The position numbers and the translations under genes are program-made. 64,000 bases of DNA from Planctomycetota bacterium. Its GTDB lineage: Bacteria; Planctomycetota; UBA1135; GCA-002686595. The stretch is taken from NCBI GenBank assembly GCA_016779225.1, contig JADHNZ010000002.1, forward strand, positions 1 through 64,000. The letters run 5' to 3'. Below are positions 57,153-64,000 of the stretch, piece after piece. The first letter of the stretch is position 1, and each line of letters begins with the position of its first letter. Under the pieces are notes generated by a model. That model searched no databases and was not told where the DNA came from. It saw only the letters and a list, made by a program, of their open reading frames with translations.

Positions 57153-58330
57153 GCGTCCTGCTCCTCGCGGCCGCGGCGCTCCTCGCGGGCCCGGCAGCGC
57201 CCCAGGACGAGCAGCCGCGGGTCCTGCCCCGGGTCGCCCCTCCGAAGAAGCTCGAGGTCCCCGAGCGGCTCTCGACCGAGGAGATCGTCGAGCCCCTTGA
57301 CCGGGCCGTCGGGTTCCTCATCGACTCCCAGCGGCCCGACGGCACCTGGGGCAGCCAGGCGCCGGACTGCCTGCTGGAGCTTGGCTTCGCCCTGGAGACC
57401 TACTACTCCTGGCAGATGGGCGCGCATGCCCTCGGGACAATGGCCCTGGCGGCCGGCCCCGAGAATCCGGCCCGGCGCGCCGCCCTCGACCGCGCAGTGG
57501 AGTGGCTGATCGAGGCGCGCCCGTCCACGCGGGGTTCGGACTGGGATGTGGACAAGGTCTGGAGCACCCTCTACGGCTTCGTCGCCTGCGTGGAGCTGCT
57601 CGAGGATGAGCGCCTCTCGCAGGGCGAGCTGGGGGCCCGGCTCGATGCCCGCGGGCGAGAGTTCCTCGAGGTGCTGCTCGCCCATCAGTCCGAGATGGGG
57701 GGCTGGGCCTACTACGACGACCCGCCCTACGACCGCGTTCAGACCTGGGCCACGAGCTTCTGCACGGCCCTCGTGCTGCCCTCCCTGGTGCGCGCCAAGG
57801 AGCGCGGGTGGGAGCTCGAGCAGCGCGTGATCGACCGCGCCCTCAAGTATGTGCAGCGCTGCATGCTCCCGAACGGAGCCTACGAGTACGACCTGAACCC
57901 CCAGGCGCGCATCACGGGCATCGAGCACATCAACCGCATCGAGGGCAGCCTCGGGCGGACCCAGGTCTGCCACTGGGCACGCGTCCGCTGCGGCGACGCC
58001 CGCGTCACGCCGGAGGAGGTGGAGCAGGGCCTCGCCGCGCTGTTCCAGCACCACGGCTTCCTCGACCACGCGCGCACGCGGCCCATTCCGCACGAGGGCT
58101 TCCACGCCAACGCCGGCTACTTCTACTTCTTCGCCCACTACTACGCCTCGAAGGTGATCAACACCCTCCCGGCGGAGCGGCGCGAGGAATGGCATGCCCT
58201 GCTGCGGCCGCACATCACCAAGACACAGTGGACCACCGGCGCCATGAGTGACTTCATGGACGCGGGCTACGCGCTCACCTCCGCGACCGCCTTCTCGATC
58301 CTGGCCCTCGAGGAGGGCATGAAGCGATGA
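57149..58330 (+). CDS. Secreted prenyltransferase/squalene-oxidase-repeat (alpha/alpha-barrel) protein
   Basis: 393 aa with a signal peptide (MSVLLLAAAALLAGPAAP). The body is an alpha/alpha toroid of the prenyltransferase/squalene-cyclase repeat type: AVGFLIDSQRPDGTWG (a QW-like repeat), LAHQSEMGGWAYYDDP, and RALKYVQRCMLPNGAYEYDLNP, plus GYFYFFAHYYAS late. The acidic DxDD/DCTAE catalytic motifs of cyclases are not visible, and export makes terpene cyclisation unlikely; the fold is probably used for binding or for an unknown periplasmic reaction. Overlaps both neighbours by ATGA, so it is tightly linked to the lipoprotein and EboA. Confidence 0.7.
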   Translation: MSVLLLAAAALLAGPAAPQDEQPRVLPRVAPPKKLEVPERLSTEEIVEPLDRAVGFLIDSQRPDGTWGSQAPDCLLELGFALETYYSWQMGAHALGTMALAAGPENPARRAALDRAVEWLIEARPSTRGSDWDVDKVWSTLYGFVACVELLEDERLSQGELGARLDARGREFLEVLLAHQSEMGGWAYYDDPPYDRVQTWATSFCTALVLPSLVRAKERGWELEQRVIDRALKYVQRCMLPNGAYEYDLNPQARITGIEHINRIEGSLGRTQVCHWARVRCGDARVTPEEVEQGLAALFQHHGFLDHARTRPIPHEGFHANAGYFYFFAHYYASKVINTLPAERREEWHALLRPHITKTQWTTGAMSDFMDAGYALTSATAFSILALEEGMKR

Positions 58331-59232
58331 GCAGCCAAACGGCGGACCTGCTCACGGGCTGGCTCGAGACGCGCCTCCCGGAGAGTGCGGCTCGCTTCTT
58401 GCGGGAGGCGCGCGAGGAGCTCGCCGGCGGCGTCGAGCCGCGGCGCCTCGGCATGCTCCTCGGCCTCGCCAGCCGCCACGCGCGGGACCGAGTGGCCCTG
58501 GCTCCGTCGGGCTCAGAGCTGGAGGCCGCCGCGGTGCTGCACCCGGGCTGGACCCCCGAGCGCTGGGGCCAGCTCGAGGCCCTGCGCGTGGCGCTGCTGC
58601 TGTCCTTCTCCGATCTCACCAGCGAGGCCTTCGAGCAGGCGGTGGAGTTCCTCTTCTCGCGCGCCGACGAGGGGGAGAGCCGCGCCCTCTTCCGTGGCCT
58701 GGGCCTGACCCCCGACCCCGCGCGGTTTCTCTGGCGTCTGCAGGACGGCTGCCGCACCAACATCGTTCCGGTGTTCGAGGCCATCGCCTGCGACACGCCC
58801 TTCCCGGCGGTCGGCTTCGAGGCGGTTGCCTGGCGGCAGCTGTGCATCAAGGCCGTCTTCATCGGCGCCCCGCTCTGGCGCGTGGTCGGCCTCGACGGCC
58901 GGCTCGACGCGGACCTTGCGCGCATGGCCCTCGACCTAGTCGAGGAGCGCCGCAGCGCGGGCCGTCCGATTCCCGCGGACCTGTGGCTGTGCATGGGGGA
59001 GTTCGACCCCGAGCGCGCCCTCCCCGCCCTTGAGCGCGAGGCGCGCGAGGGGACGGACGAGGGGCGTGCCGCGGCGCTCCTGGCCCTCGGCCGCGCGGGC
59101 CAGGCCCCGCGCGCACAGGCCATCGCGGGCTCTGGACCCGACGCGGCCTGGGCTCAGCAGGCGGCCGACGGGGTCACGGGGCAGGCGCTGTGGGGTACCC
59201 TGCCCGGCCGCGCAGCGACCGCGACGGCCTGA
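58327..59232 (+). CDS. eboA: EboA-like metabolite traffic protein
   Basis: 301 aa, all-helical. It matches EboA in its central and C-terminal blocks: a helix pattern GWTPERWGQLEALRVALLLSF, then NIVPVFEAIACDTPFPA, AWRQLCIKAVFIGAPLWRVVGLD and MALDLVEERRSAGRPIPADLW. In cyanobacteria the ebo cluster (eboA-F) is needed to move the scytonemin monomer to the periplasm; related clusters occur in other phyla with unknown cargo. Only eboA and eboB are present here. ATGA overlap upstream; 47 bases to eboB. The call rests on remembered family patterns. Confidence 0.75.
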   Translation: MSSQTADLLTGWLETRLPESAARFLREAREELAGGVEPRRLGMLLGLASRHARDRVALAPSGSELEAAAVLHPGWTPERWGQLEALRVALLLSFSDLTSEAFEQAVEFLFSRADEGESRALFRGLGLTPDPARFLWRLQDGCRTNIVPVFEAIACDTPFPAVGFEAVAWRQLCIKAVFIGAPLWRVVGLDGRLDADLARMALDLVEERRSAGRPIPADLWLCMGEFDPERALPALEREAREGTDEGRAAALLALGRAGQAPRAQAIAGSGPDAAWAQQAADGVTGQALWGTLPGRAATATA

Positions 59233-59279
59233 GATCCCCTCGCCGGTCCGCTCCCGAACCACGAGCCGCTCCTGACTCC

Positions 59280-60176
59280 ATGCGCTTCTTCGACCCGCAC
59301 ATCCACTGCACCAGCCGCACCACGGACGACTACGAGGCCATGGCCCGCGCCGGCATCCGAGCGGTCATCGAGCCCGCCTTCTGGCTGGGGCAGCCGCGCA
59401 CGACCCTGGGTGCCTTCGAGGACTACTTCGCGAGCATCCTGGGCTGGGAGCGCTTCCGCGCCTCGCAGTTCGGTATCAGCCACTACTGCGCCATCGGGCT
59501 CAACTCCAAGGAGGCCAACAACGAGGGCCTCGCACGGGAGGTCCTCGAGATCCTCCCCGACTACGCCCTGAAGGAGGGCGTCGTCGCCATTGGCGAGATC
59601 GGCTATGACGAGATCACGCCGGCGGAGGAGCGCGCCTACGAGGCCCAGCTCGCCTTTGCGGTCGAGCACGACATGCCGGTGATGGTCCACTCGCCGCACC
59701 GTGACAAGAAGCGCGGGATCCAGCGCTCCCTCGATGTCGCGCGCAACGCGGGCGTGGCCATGCACAAGCTGGTGATCGACCACAACAACGAGGAGACCGT
59801 CCAGGATGTGCTCGACGCCGGGGCCTGGGCCGCGTTCACGATCTATCCCCACACCAAGATGGGCTCGGAGCGCATGGTCGAGATCGTGCAGAAGTACGGC
59901 CCGCGCCAGATCATCGTGGACAGCTCCGCGGACTGGGGGGTCTCCGACCCCCTGAGCGTCCCGAAGACGGCCGCCCTCATGCTGGAGCGCGGGGTCGAGG
60001 CCGAGGCCGTGCGCCTGACCACCTGGCAGAACGCCCTGGATGCCTACGCGCAGTCGGGGCAGATCGATGTGGAGGCCCTGGAGGCCGGGCTCGAGGTCGA
60101 CCAGCGCCAGCTCTTCAGCGACAACTCCGTCCTGCGGGGACAGGAGCCGCGCGTGGACAGCGCGGTGCCCAACTGA
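59280..60176 (+). CDS. eboB: EboB-like TatD-family metal-dependent hydrolase
   Basis: 298 aa. TatD-type TIM barrel: FFDPHIHCTSRTTDDYEAM (HxH metal ligands), VIEPAFWLGQPRTT, GEIGYDE (Glu), VMVHSPHRD (His), VIDHNNEE (His) and IIVDSSADWG (Asp). The SRTTDDYEAMARAGI and EPAFWLGQPRT phrases are specific to the TatD branch found in ebo clusters. The substrate is unknown. It lies downstream of eboA on the same strand, with TACCCT (59204-59209) as the only promoter-like word between, so read-through from the operon is likely. Confidence 0.85.
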   Translation: MRFFDPHIHCTSRTTDDYEAMARAGIRAVIEPAFWLGQPRTTLGAFEDYFASILGWERFRASQFGISHYCAIGLNSKEANNEGLAREVLEILPDYALKEGVVAIGEIGYDEITPAEERAYEAQLAFAVEHDMPVMVHSPHRDKKRGIQRSLDVARNAGVAMHKLVIDHNNEETVQDVLDAGAWAAFTIYPHTKMGSERMVEIVQKYGPRQIIVDSSADWGVSDPLSVPKTAALMLERGVEAEAVRLTTWQNALDAYAQSGQIDVEALEAGLEVDQRQLFSDNSVLRGQEPRVDSAVPN

Positions 60177-60196
60177 GCGGCTGCCGCGGCCGACGC

Positions 60197-61171
60197 CTAG
60201 GCCCCGGCGCGCGCAGGGGTGAGACCCAGCAGCCGGGCGGCATTCCCGCCGAAGACGGCGGCCTGCTCCTCGGCAGTGGCCCCAAGCGTCTCGAGGATCG
60301 CGCGCTGCTCGGCGTAGCGGTCGTCGCGCCAGCCCCGCGGCCAGGTCCCTGAGTCGGTGCCGAACAGCACGCGCTCCGCACCCAGGGCAGACAGCGTCCG
60401 GTCGAACACCGCGTGGAGGTCCACTCCCTCGGGCTGCGTGCGCACCCAGGCATTCGAGGACGAGGTGTCGACGAACACATTCTCGCACTGGGCGCCGGCC
60501 ATCAGGCACTCACGGAAGTACCCGGCGCCGAAGTGGGGGATCACAAAGCGCGTGCTGGGGTGCGCGTTGGCTGCGGGCACCACGAACAGCGGGTCCGCGA
60601 GGGAGACCTGCGCCGTGCGCGGGAAGCCGAGCTGGTCGCGCAGCGGCACCGTGAACAGGCCGCAGTGCACATAGGCCAAACCGCCGACCCGGTCGAGGAC
60701 CTCGAGGACCGGGGCCACCCGCGGCTCGTCGATGCGGTAGCCGTGCTGGGCGGGGAAGAGGAGCAGGCCGCGGAAGCCGAGCTCACCCAGGAGGCGCTCG
60801 GCCTTCGCCTCGGCGTCGGCGGCCGTGGGATCGAGCACGGCGACCCCGGTGAGGGACCCGGCGGCCGCGGCGACCGCCCCGGCGACCGTGGGCGTCTCGG
60901 CCGGATGGCTGGAGAAGACCACGGCGTGCTGCACGCCCTGGCGGCGGAACTCGTCGAGCCAGCGCTCACGGTGCTCGGCGCCGTCCTCAGCGGGCAGCTC
61001 GAGCCCCGTGGCCTCCGTCAGGGCTCGGAGGTGCTCCTGCGGGGTGCCCGCGCGGGGGCTCTCCTGGGCGAGCGCCTCGAAGAACGGGCGCGAGAACCAG
61101 TGACAGTGCGCGTCGACGAGGGGCGCTCCACCGGCCAGGGGGCCGGGGGAGGTGGGCTTGGAGTGCGGCAT
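60197..61171 (-). CDS. Amidohydrolase-2 family TIM-barrel hydrolase
   Basis: 324 aa from ATG 61171. Metal-binding DAHCHW near the N-terminus, YVHCGLF and VIPHFGAGYFRE in the middle, and LFGTDSGTWPRGWR near the C-terminus match the ACMSD/amidohydrolase-2 family (decarboxylases and lactonases using one Zn or Mn). It is convergent with eboB, with only 20 bases between stops. A partner role with the ebo genes is possible but not shown by sequence; as a minus-strand gene it is not in their operon. Substrate unknown. Confidence 0.78.
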   Translation of the reverse strand: MPHSKPTSPGPLAGGAPLVDAHCHWFSRPFFEALAQESPRAGTPQEHLRALTEATGLELPAEDGAEHRERWLDEFRRQGVQHAVVFSSHPAETPTVAGAVAAAAGSLTGVAVLDPTAADAEAKAERLLGELGFRGLLLFPAQHGYRIDEPRVAPVLEVLDRVGGLAYVHCGLFTVPLRDQLGFPRTAQVSLADPLFVVPAANAHPSTRFVIPHFGAGYFRECLMAGAQCENVFVDTSSSNAWVRTQPEGVDLHAVFDRTLSALGAERVLFGTDSGTWPRGWRDDRYAEQRAILETLGATAEEQAAVFGGNAARLLGLTPARAGA

Positions 61172-61392
61172 GGTGGTGAGGGGGCGGTCAGCGGGCGCTC
61201 GACGCACTCCACAAAGGTAGGCCACGGACCGCCCCGAGCCCATGCCTCCGCCGCGCTGCGAGACCATTCGTGCGTCCGGAGGCCGCATGCCGGCGAACAG
61301 GAGGGCACCGCGCGGTACCCTCGCCGCGCTTCGCTCCCGCAGGACGCTCCCTGTGCCGGGGCCAACCGCGACCCAAGACCACCTGAACCGCC

Positions 61393-61899
61393 ATGGAACG
61401 CTGGGGCCTCGACATGGCCAAGGAGTACTTCAAGTTCTCCGCGGCCCACTTCCTGATCTTTCCGGACGGGAGCGCCGAGCGCCTCCACGGTCACAACTAC
61501 CGCGTCTTCGTCGAGCTCGACGCAGGCCTCGACCAGTTCGGCCTCGTGCTCGACTTCAAGCAGGTCAAGCCGGTGGTGCGGGAGCTGTGCGACTTCCTCG
61601 ATGAGCACTTCCTCGTGCCGGGGCTCCACGCGGAGCTGGAGGTCGGTCCTGTGGAGGACGGCCACCGCCTCGTGGTCTACCGGGCGACCCGCTACCTCGT
61701 CCCCGACGAGGACCTGATCGTCCTGCCCATCAACAACTCGTCCTCCGAGAACCTGGCGACCTGGTTCGCGCGGCGGCTCAAGGAGGAGCTCGAGTCCCGC
61801 TTCGTGGGCGTCCAGATCGAGCGCCTGCAGGTGGCCGTGGAGGAGACCTCGGGCCAGCGCGGGGTCTACCTGTTCACCCGCGACGGGGACGAGGGCTAG
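61393..61899 (+). CDS. 6-pyruvoyltetrahydropterin synthase family, PTPS-III-like
   Basis: 168 aa. T-fold protein with zinc ligands His19 (FSAAHFL), His32 and His34 (LHGHNY). The catalytic Cys of QueD (CxxxHGH) is absent (Ala28); instead Glu29 precedes as E-R-L-H-G-H, the ExxHGH motif of PTPS-III. PTPS-III enzymes of Plasmodium and some bacteria cleave dihydroneopterin triphosphate to 6-hydroxymethyl-dihydropterin, replacing FolB in folate synthesis. An insert, VYRATRYLVPDEDLIVLPINNSSSENLA, carries the rest of the active site. Other queuosine or folate genes are not in the window. It shares the bases CTAG with the convergent gene, each reading TAG. Confidence 0.8.
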   Translation: MERWGLDMAKEYFKFSAAHFLIFPDGSAERLHGHNYRVFVELDAGLDQFGLVLDFKQVKPVVRELCDFLDEHFLVPGLHAELEVGPVEDGHRLVVYRATRYLVPDEDLIVLPINNSSSENLATWFARRLKEELESRFVGVQIERLQVAVEETSGQRGVYLFTRDGDEG

Positions 61900-62975
61900 C
61901 GCGCAGGCTCCTGAGCCTCGGCTCGACGCGCGCGCAGCTGCTCGAGCAGTGAGGCGTCACCACTGAGATCCGCAGCGGCGCCGCCGGGTAGGGCGACCTG
62001 CAGCGTGACGCCCTCGGGCCAGCCGGCCTCGAGGCTCTGGTCGTGGAGCCAGCCGTCGAGGGCGTCCACCACGAAGTGCGGGTACATGACGACCAGCGCG
62101 CGCAGCTCGTCCGCGCCCAGGGCCTCGGCCGCCGCCGAGCGCCAGGCCTCGCGGCTGTCCTCCAGCTCGGCGGCCTCGAGCAGCCGTGCCGCAGGCACGC
62201 GCTCCAGGCCCGCGGCCGACGCGTCCTCACACAGAGCATGCAGGCCCTCGAGGCCGACGCGCTCCGCCGCTCGGCTCACGAGCAGGTAGGCCAGGCCGTA
62301 GAAGCCGCGCTTGGTGCCCGTGGTGAGCGCCGTCGACGAGAGCCCCGCCTCCACGGCGAACACGGCGCGCTGGGGATCATCGCCCTGGTCCTCGCCCGCG
62401 AGCGTGACGCGTGCGATCCACTGGCGGCCGTCGTCGCCCGACTGCAGGCGCAGCTCGAGCGCAAGGCCTCCGCAGGCCAGGGCGGCGGAGCAGAGGCGCC
62501 CGGCGCGCAGGCGCGTGGCTCCCTCGGGGCAGAGCAGCTCGCTGACCAGGTCGCAGAGCCCCTCTTCAACGGTGCCGGGCAGCCGCGCCCACTCCGCGCC
62601 CAGCGCCGCGTGGGCCAGCTCGTGAGCGAGCGTGCGCTCGAGGTCGTCCGCTGCCCGCGAGAGCAGGATGCGGCTGTGGTGTGCGCTGTACAGGCCCTCG
62701 GCGTCGGCGACTCCCATTCCGGGCAGGGCGTAGAGCCGCGGGGACTCCTGCACCCAGACCTCGAGGTCCTCCGGCAGGTCTGCGCCAGGGACCAGCGCCT
62801 GGACCCGGGGAGCCAAGCGGTCCAGCAGGAGCGAGACGCGGGCGGACTCGGCCGCGTCGTCTCCACGCACGATGCCCTCCGCGGCCTGGACCCTGGCCGC
62901 CGGCGGCTGGACCATGCAGGCGCCCATCAGGGCCGCGACGGCGAGGAGGGGGGCCTTGGACGAGGAGGGCTTCAC
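61896..62975 (-). CDS. Lipoprotein with HExxH metallopeptidase-like site
   Basis: 359 aa from GTG 62975, giving VKPSSSKAPLLAVAALMGAC, a good lipoprotein signal; upstream codons in the frame do not look like protein. Residues ~125-170 contain TLAHELAHAALGAEW and, 18 residues on, VEEGLCDLVSELL: an HExxH zinc site with a downstream Glu, as in gluzincin-like peptidases (the pair HExxH plus EEG). The remaining sequence is helical and unassigned. Minus-strand TACGGT lies 5 bases before the GTG, a possible leaderless promoter. It ends by sharing CTAG with the PTPS gene. Substrate unknown. Confidence 0.65.
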   Translation of the reverse strand: MKPSSSKAPLLAVAALMGACMVQPPAARVQAAEGIVRGDDAAESARVSLLLDRLAPRVQALVPGADLPEDLEVWVQESPRLYALPGMGVADAEGLYSAHHSRILLSRAADDLERTLAHELAHAALGAEWARLPGTVEEGLCDLVSELLCPEGATRLRAGRLCSAALACGGLALELRLQSGDDGRQWIARVTLAGEDQGDDPQRAVFAVEAGLSSTALTTGTKRGFYGLAYLLVSRAAERVGLEGLHALCEDASAAGLERVPAARLLEAAELEDSREAWRSAAAEALGADELRALVVMYPHFVVDALDGWLHDQSLEAGWPEGVTLQVALPGGAAADLSGDASLLEQLRARRAEAQEPAR

Positions 62976-62980
62976 GAGGA

Positions 62981-62986
62981 ACCGTA
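62981..62986 (-). promoter_or_regulatory. -10-like TACGGT five bases before GTG 62975
   Basis: TACGGT on the minus strand, followed by TCCTC and GTG. Matches TANNNT at near-leaderless spacing. Confidence 0.3.
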
Positions 62987-63140
62987 CCTCGCCTCCGCAG
63001 CGCCCGGTCAGGGTGGGGGTGATGGGCCCCAAATCGGGGCTCCAGCCCCCCCCAGGGCCCCTGCGAAGGGGCCCGGTGGGCCTGGAGGGCCCGCGCGTCC
63101 CGCGCCTGCCTCCGGCCCGCAGCCCGCCGGGGCGCGGGCC

Positions 63141-64000
63141 TCAGCGCCAGGGCTGGCAGCGCTCGCAGGCGCAGTCGGGATCGATCAGGGCCTCACCCGT
63201 CGAGGCCTGCCCCGTGGCGTACCCCAGGGCCGCCAGCTGCTCCTCGAGCTCCGGCGTCATGTTCATCTGCGTGCCCAGGCCCTCGGTGGGGGCGGCGAGC
63301 AGCCACTCCACGAGGCGCGTCCTCAGGAGGCGCGCGCGCTCGGTCTCGCGCTCGGCCAGGTTCGTCGAGCACGAGGGGTCAGCCTCGAGGTCGTAGAGCT
63401 CGACCGCGTGCCGCCACTTCCACTCCTCGAGGGACCACTCCTTGTGGTCACGCAGCTGGAGGATCAGGTGCCAGCGCCCCGCGTTGATCGCCGCAGACAT
63501 CTCGTGTGCCGCAAGCAGGAAGCGTGGCGCACCGTCCGGCGCGTCCACGAGCGCACGCAGGTCCTGCCCGGGGAAGCCTGCGGCCCCCGCGCCGGCCGCT
63601 GCCAGGAGCGTGTGGGCCACGTCGTACTGGCGCGAGGGCCCGTCGACGACCACGCCCGCGGGGACCCCCGGGCCGGCCAGCAGCAGCGGCACATGAATGG
63701 AGGCCGGGTACAGCTCGGCGTGGTCGAACCACACGCCGTTGTCGCCGAAGCACTCGCCGTGGTCGGCGGTGAAGGCCACCAGGGCCTCCTTCATGCGCGG
63801 CCAGCCGAGGACCTGCCCCATGGTCGCGTCCACATAGTCGACCCCCGCGCGATACTCGGCGCGGGCGAACTCAGGGTCGCGGAGGGCGGCGAGGCGCGGC
63901 GGCGGCTCGATGGCCTCGGGGTAGCCCAGGGGAGTGTCCGGGCTGAAGGGGTCCACCTCCGAGTCCCAGTAGCGTCCGGCGAAGGGAGCGGGGGGCTGGT
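63141..64000 (-). CDS. Sulfatase, C-terminal part (5' end beyond window)
   Basis: The frame is open to the right edge of the window, so about 285 C-terminal residues are visible; sequence preceding the first internal start (PPAPFAGRYWDSEVDPFSP) is also protein-like. Sulfatase marks are FTADHGECFGDNGVWFDHAELYPASIHVPLLL (metal-binding Asp-His and the C-terminal subdomain) and a C-terminal block ELYDLEADPSCSTNLAE, typical of sulfatase tails. The active-site Cys/Ser region lies outside the window. The end CACERCQPWR contains a Cys pair. The second of the two ACGT words in the window is in this gene (63619-63622). Confidence 0.85.
   Translation of the reverse strand, partial: QPPAPFAGRYWDSEVDPFSPDTPLGYPEAIEPPPRLAALRDPEFARAEYRAGVDYVDATMGQVLGWPRMKEALVAFTADHGECFGDNGVWFDHAELYPASIHVPLLLAGPGVPAGVVVDGPSRQYDVAHTLLAAAGAGAAGFPGQDLRALVDAPDGAPRFLLAAHEMSAAINAGRWHLILQLRDHKEWSLEEWKWRHAVELYDLEADPSCSTNLAERETERARLLRTRLVEWLLAAPTEGLGTQMNMTPELEEQLAALGYATGQASTGEALIDPDCACERCQPWR

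Noticed and set aside
57149-58330. Terpene or hopene cyclase
   Set aside because: The protein has a signal peptide and lacks visible DxDD or DCTAE motifs; only the alpha/alpha-barrel repeat pattern is shared.

Overview
The window is very GC-rich, with G or C at nearly every third codon position, and densely packed with genes, many joined by 4-base ATGA or GTGA stop/start overlaps. The content points to a Planctomycetota bacterium, probably of the Saltatorellus/Rohdeia type. The clues are two sulfatase-superfamily genes, many secreted proteins and lipoproteins of unknown function, carboxypeptidase-regulatory-like repeats, a MoxR/DUF58/BatA/VWA operon with very large partners, and a C-type-lectin protein ending in a beta-rich Cys/Trp domain that I associate with that lineage. 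The taxonomic call is an inference; no rRNA or marker gene is present.

Layout. 1-3790: end of an unknown gene, a GT-C glycosyltransferase with TPRs, and a sulfatase-like lipoprotein, all overlapping. 3872-8493: a 1035-aa repeat protein, small membrane proteins and an anti-sigma-K-like protein, closed by a textbook terminator at 8730. 8857-10863 (minus): Rep-like helicase. 11035-17990: mostly co-directional metabolic genes (SDR plus DprE1-like flavoenzyme, THUMP rRNA methyltransferase, molybdopterin-fold protein, sirtuin, PAP2 phosphatase, purine permease). 18050-20264 (minus): NUDIX hydrolase and EttA. 20459-21988: ALDH7-type dehydrogenase. 22089-28841: aerobic benzoyl-CoA (box) locus, with boxC and boxB on minus, divergent boxR on plus, and an 837-aa lipoprotein of unknown function beyond boxB.

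28997-46913 may be a single ~18-kb operon: a secreted protein with an apparently read-through in-frame TGA, a secreted protein with degenerate protease and thioredoxin-like domains, a membrane protein, MoxR, DUF58, BatA-like and VWA proteins, and a 2266-aa TPR protein. This resembles an enlarged Bat (aerotolerance-type) envelope complex. 46966-51408: ChaN-like lipoprotein and a secreted HExxH protein. 51424-53015 (minus): OlsB-like and PlsC-like acyltransferases, the gene pair for ornithine lipids. 53164-56142: lectin-like secreted protein and P5C dehydrogenase. 56370-60176: lipoprotein, secreted prenyltransferase-fold protein, EboA and EboB. 60197-64000: amidohydrolase, a PTPS-III-type pterin enzyme, an HExxH lipoprotein and a truncated sulfatase.

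Three signals stand out beyond the gene list. First, the tetranucleotide ACGT is almost absent: I found two copies by eye, against roughly 160 expected from base composition, and Asp-Val, Asn-Val, His-Val and Tyr-Val are written NAT-GTN. Second, coding sequence continues past the TGA at 30038, giving a Ser-Cys-TGA-Gly context like the thioredoxin-reductase selenocysteine motif. Third, the boxC/boxR intergenic region carries two palindromes, one spanning the likely boxC -10 box. No tRNA, rRNA, CRISPR array, insertion sequence or phage gene was seen.
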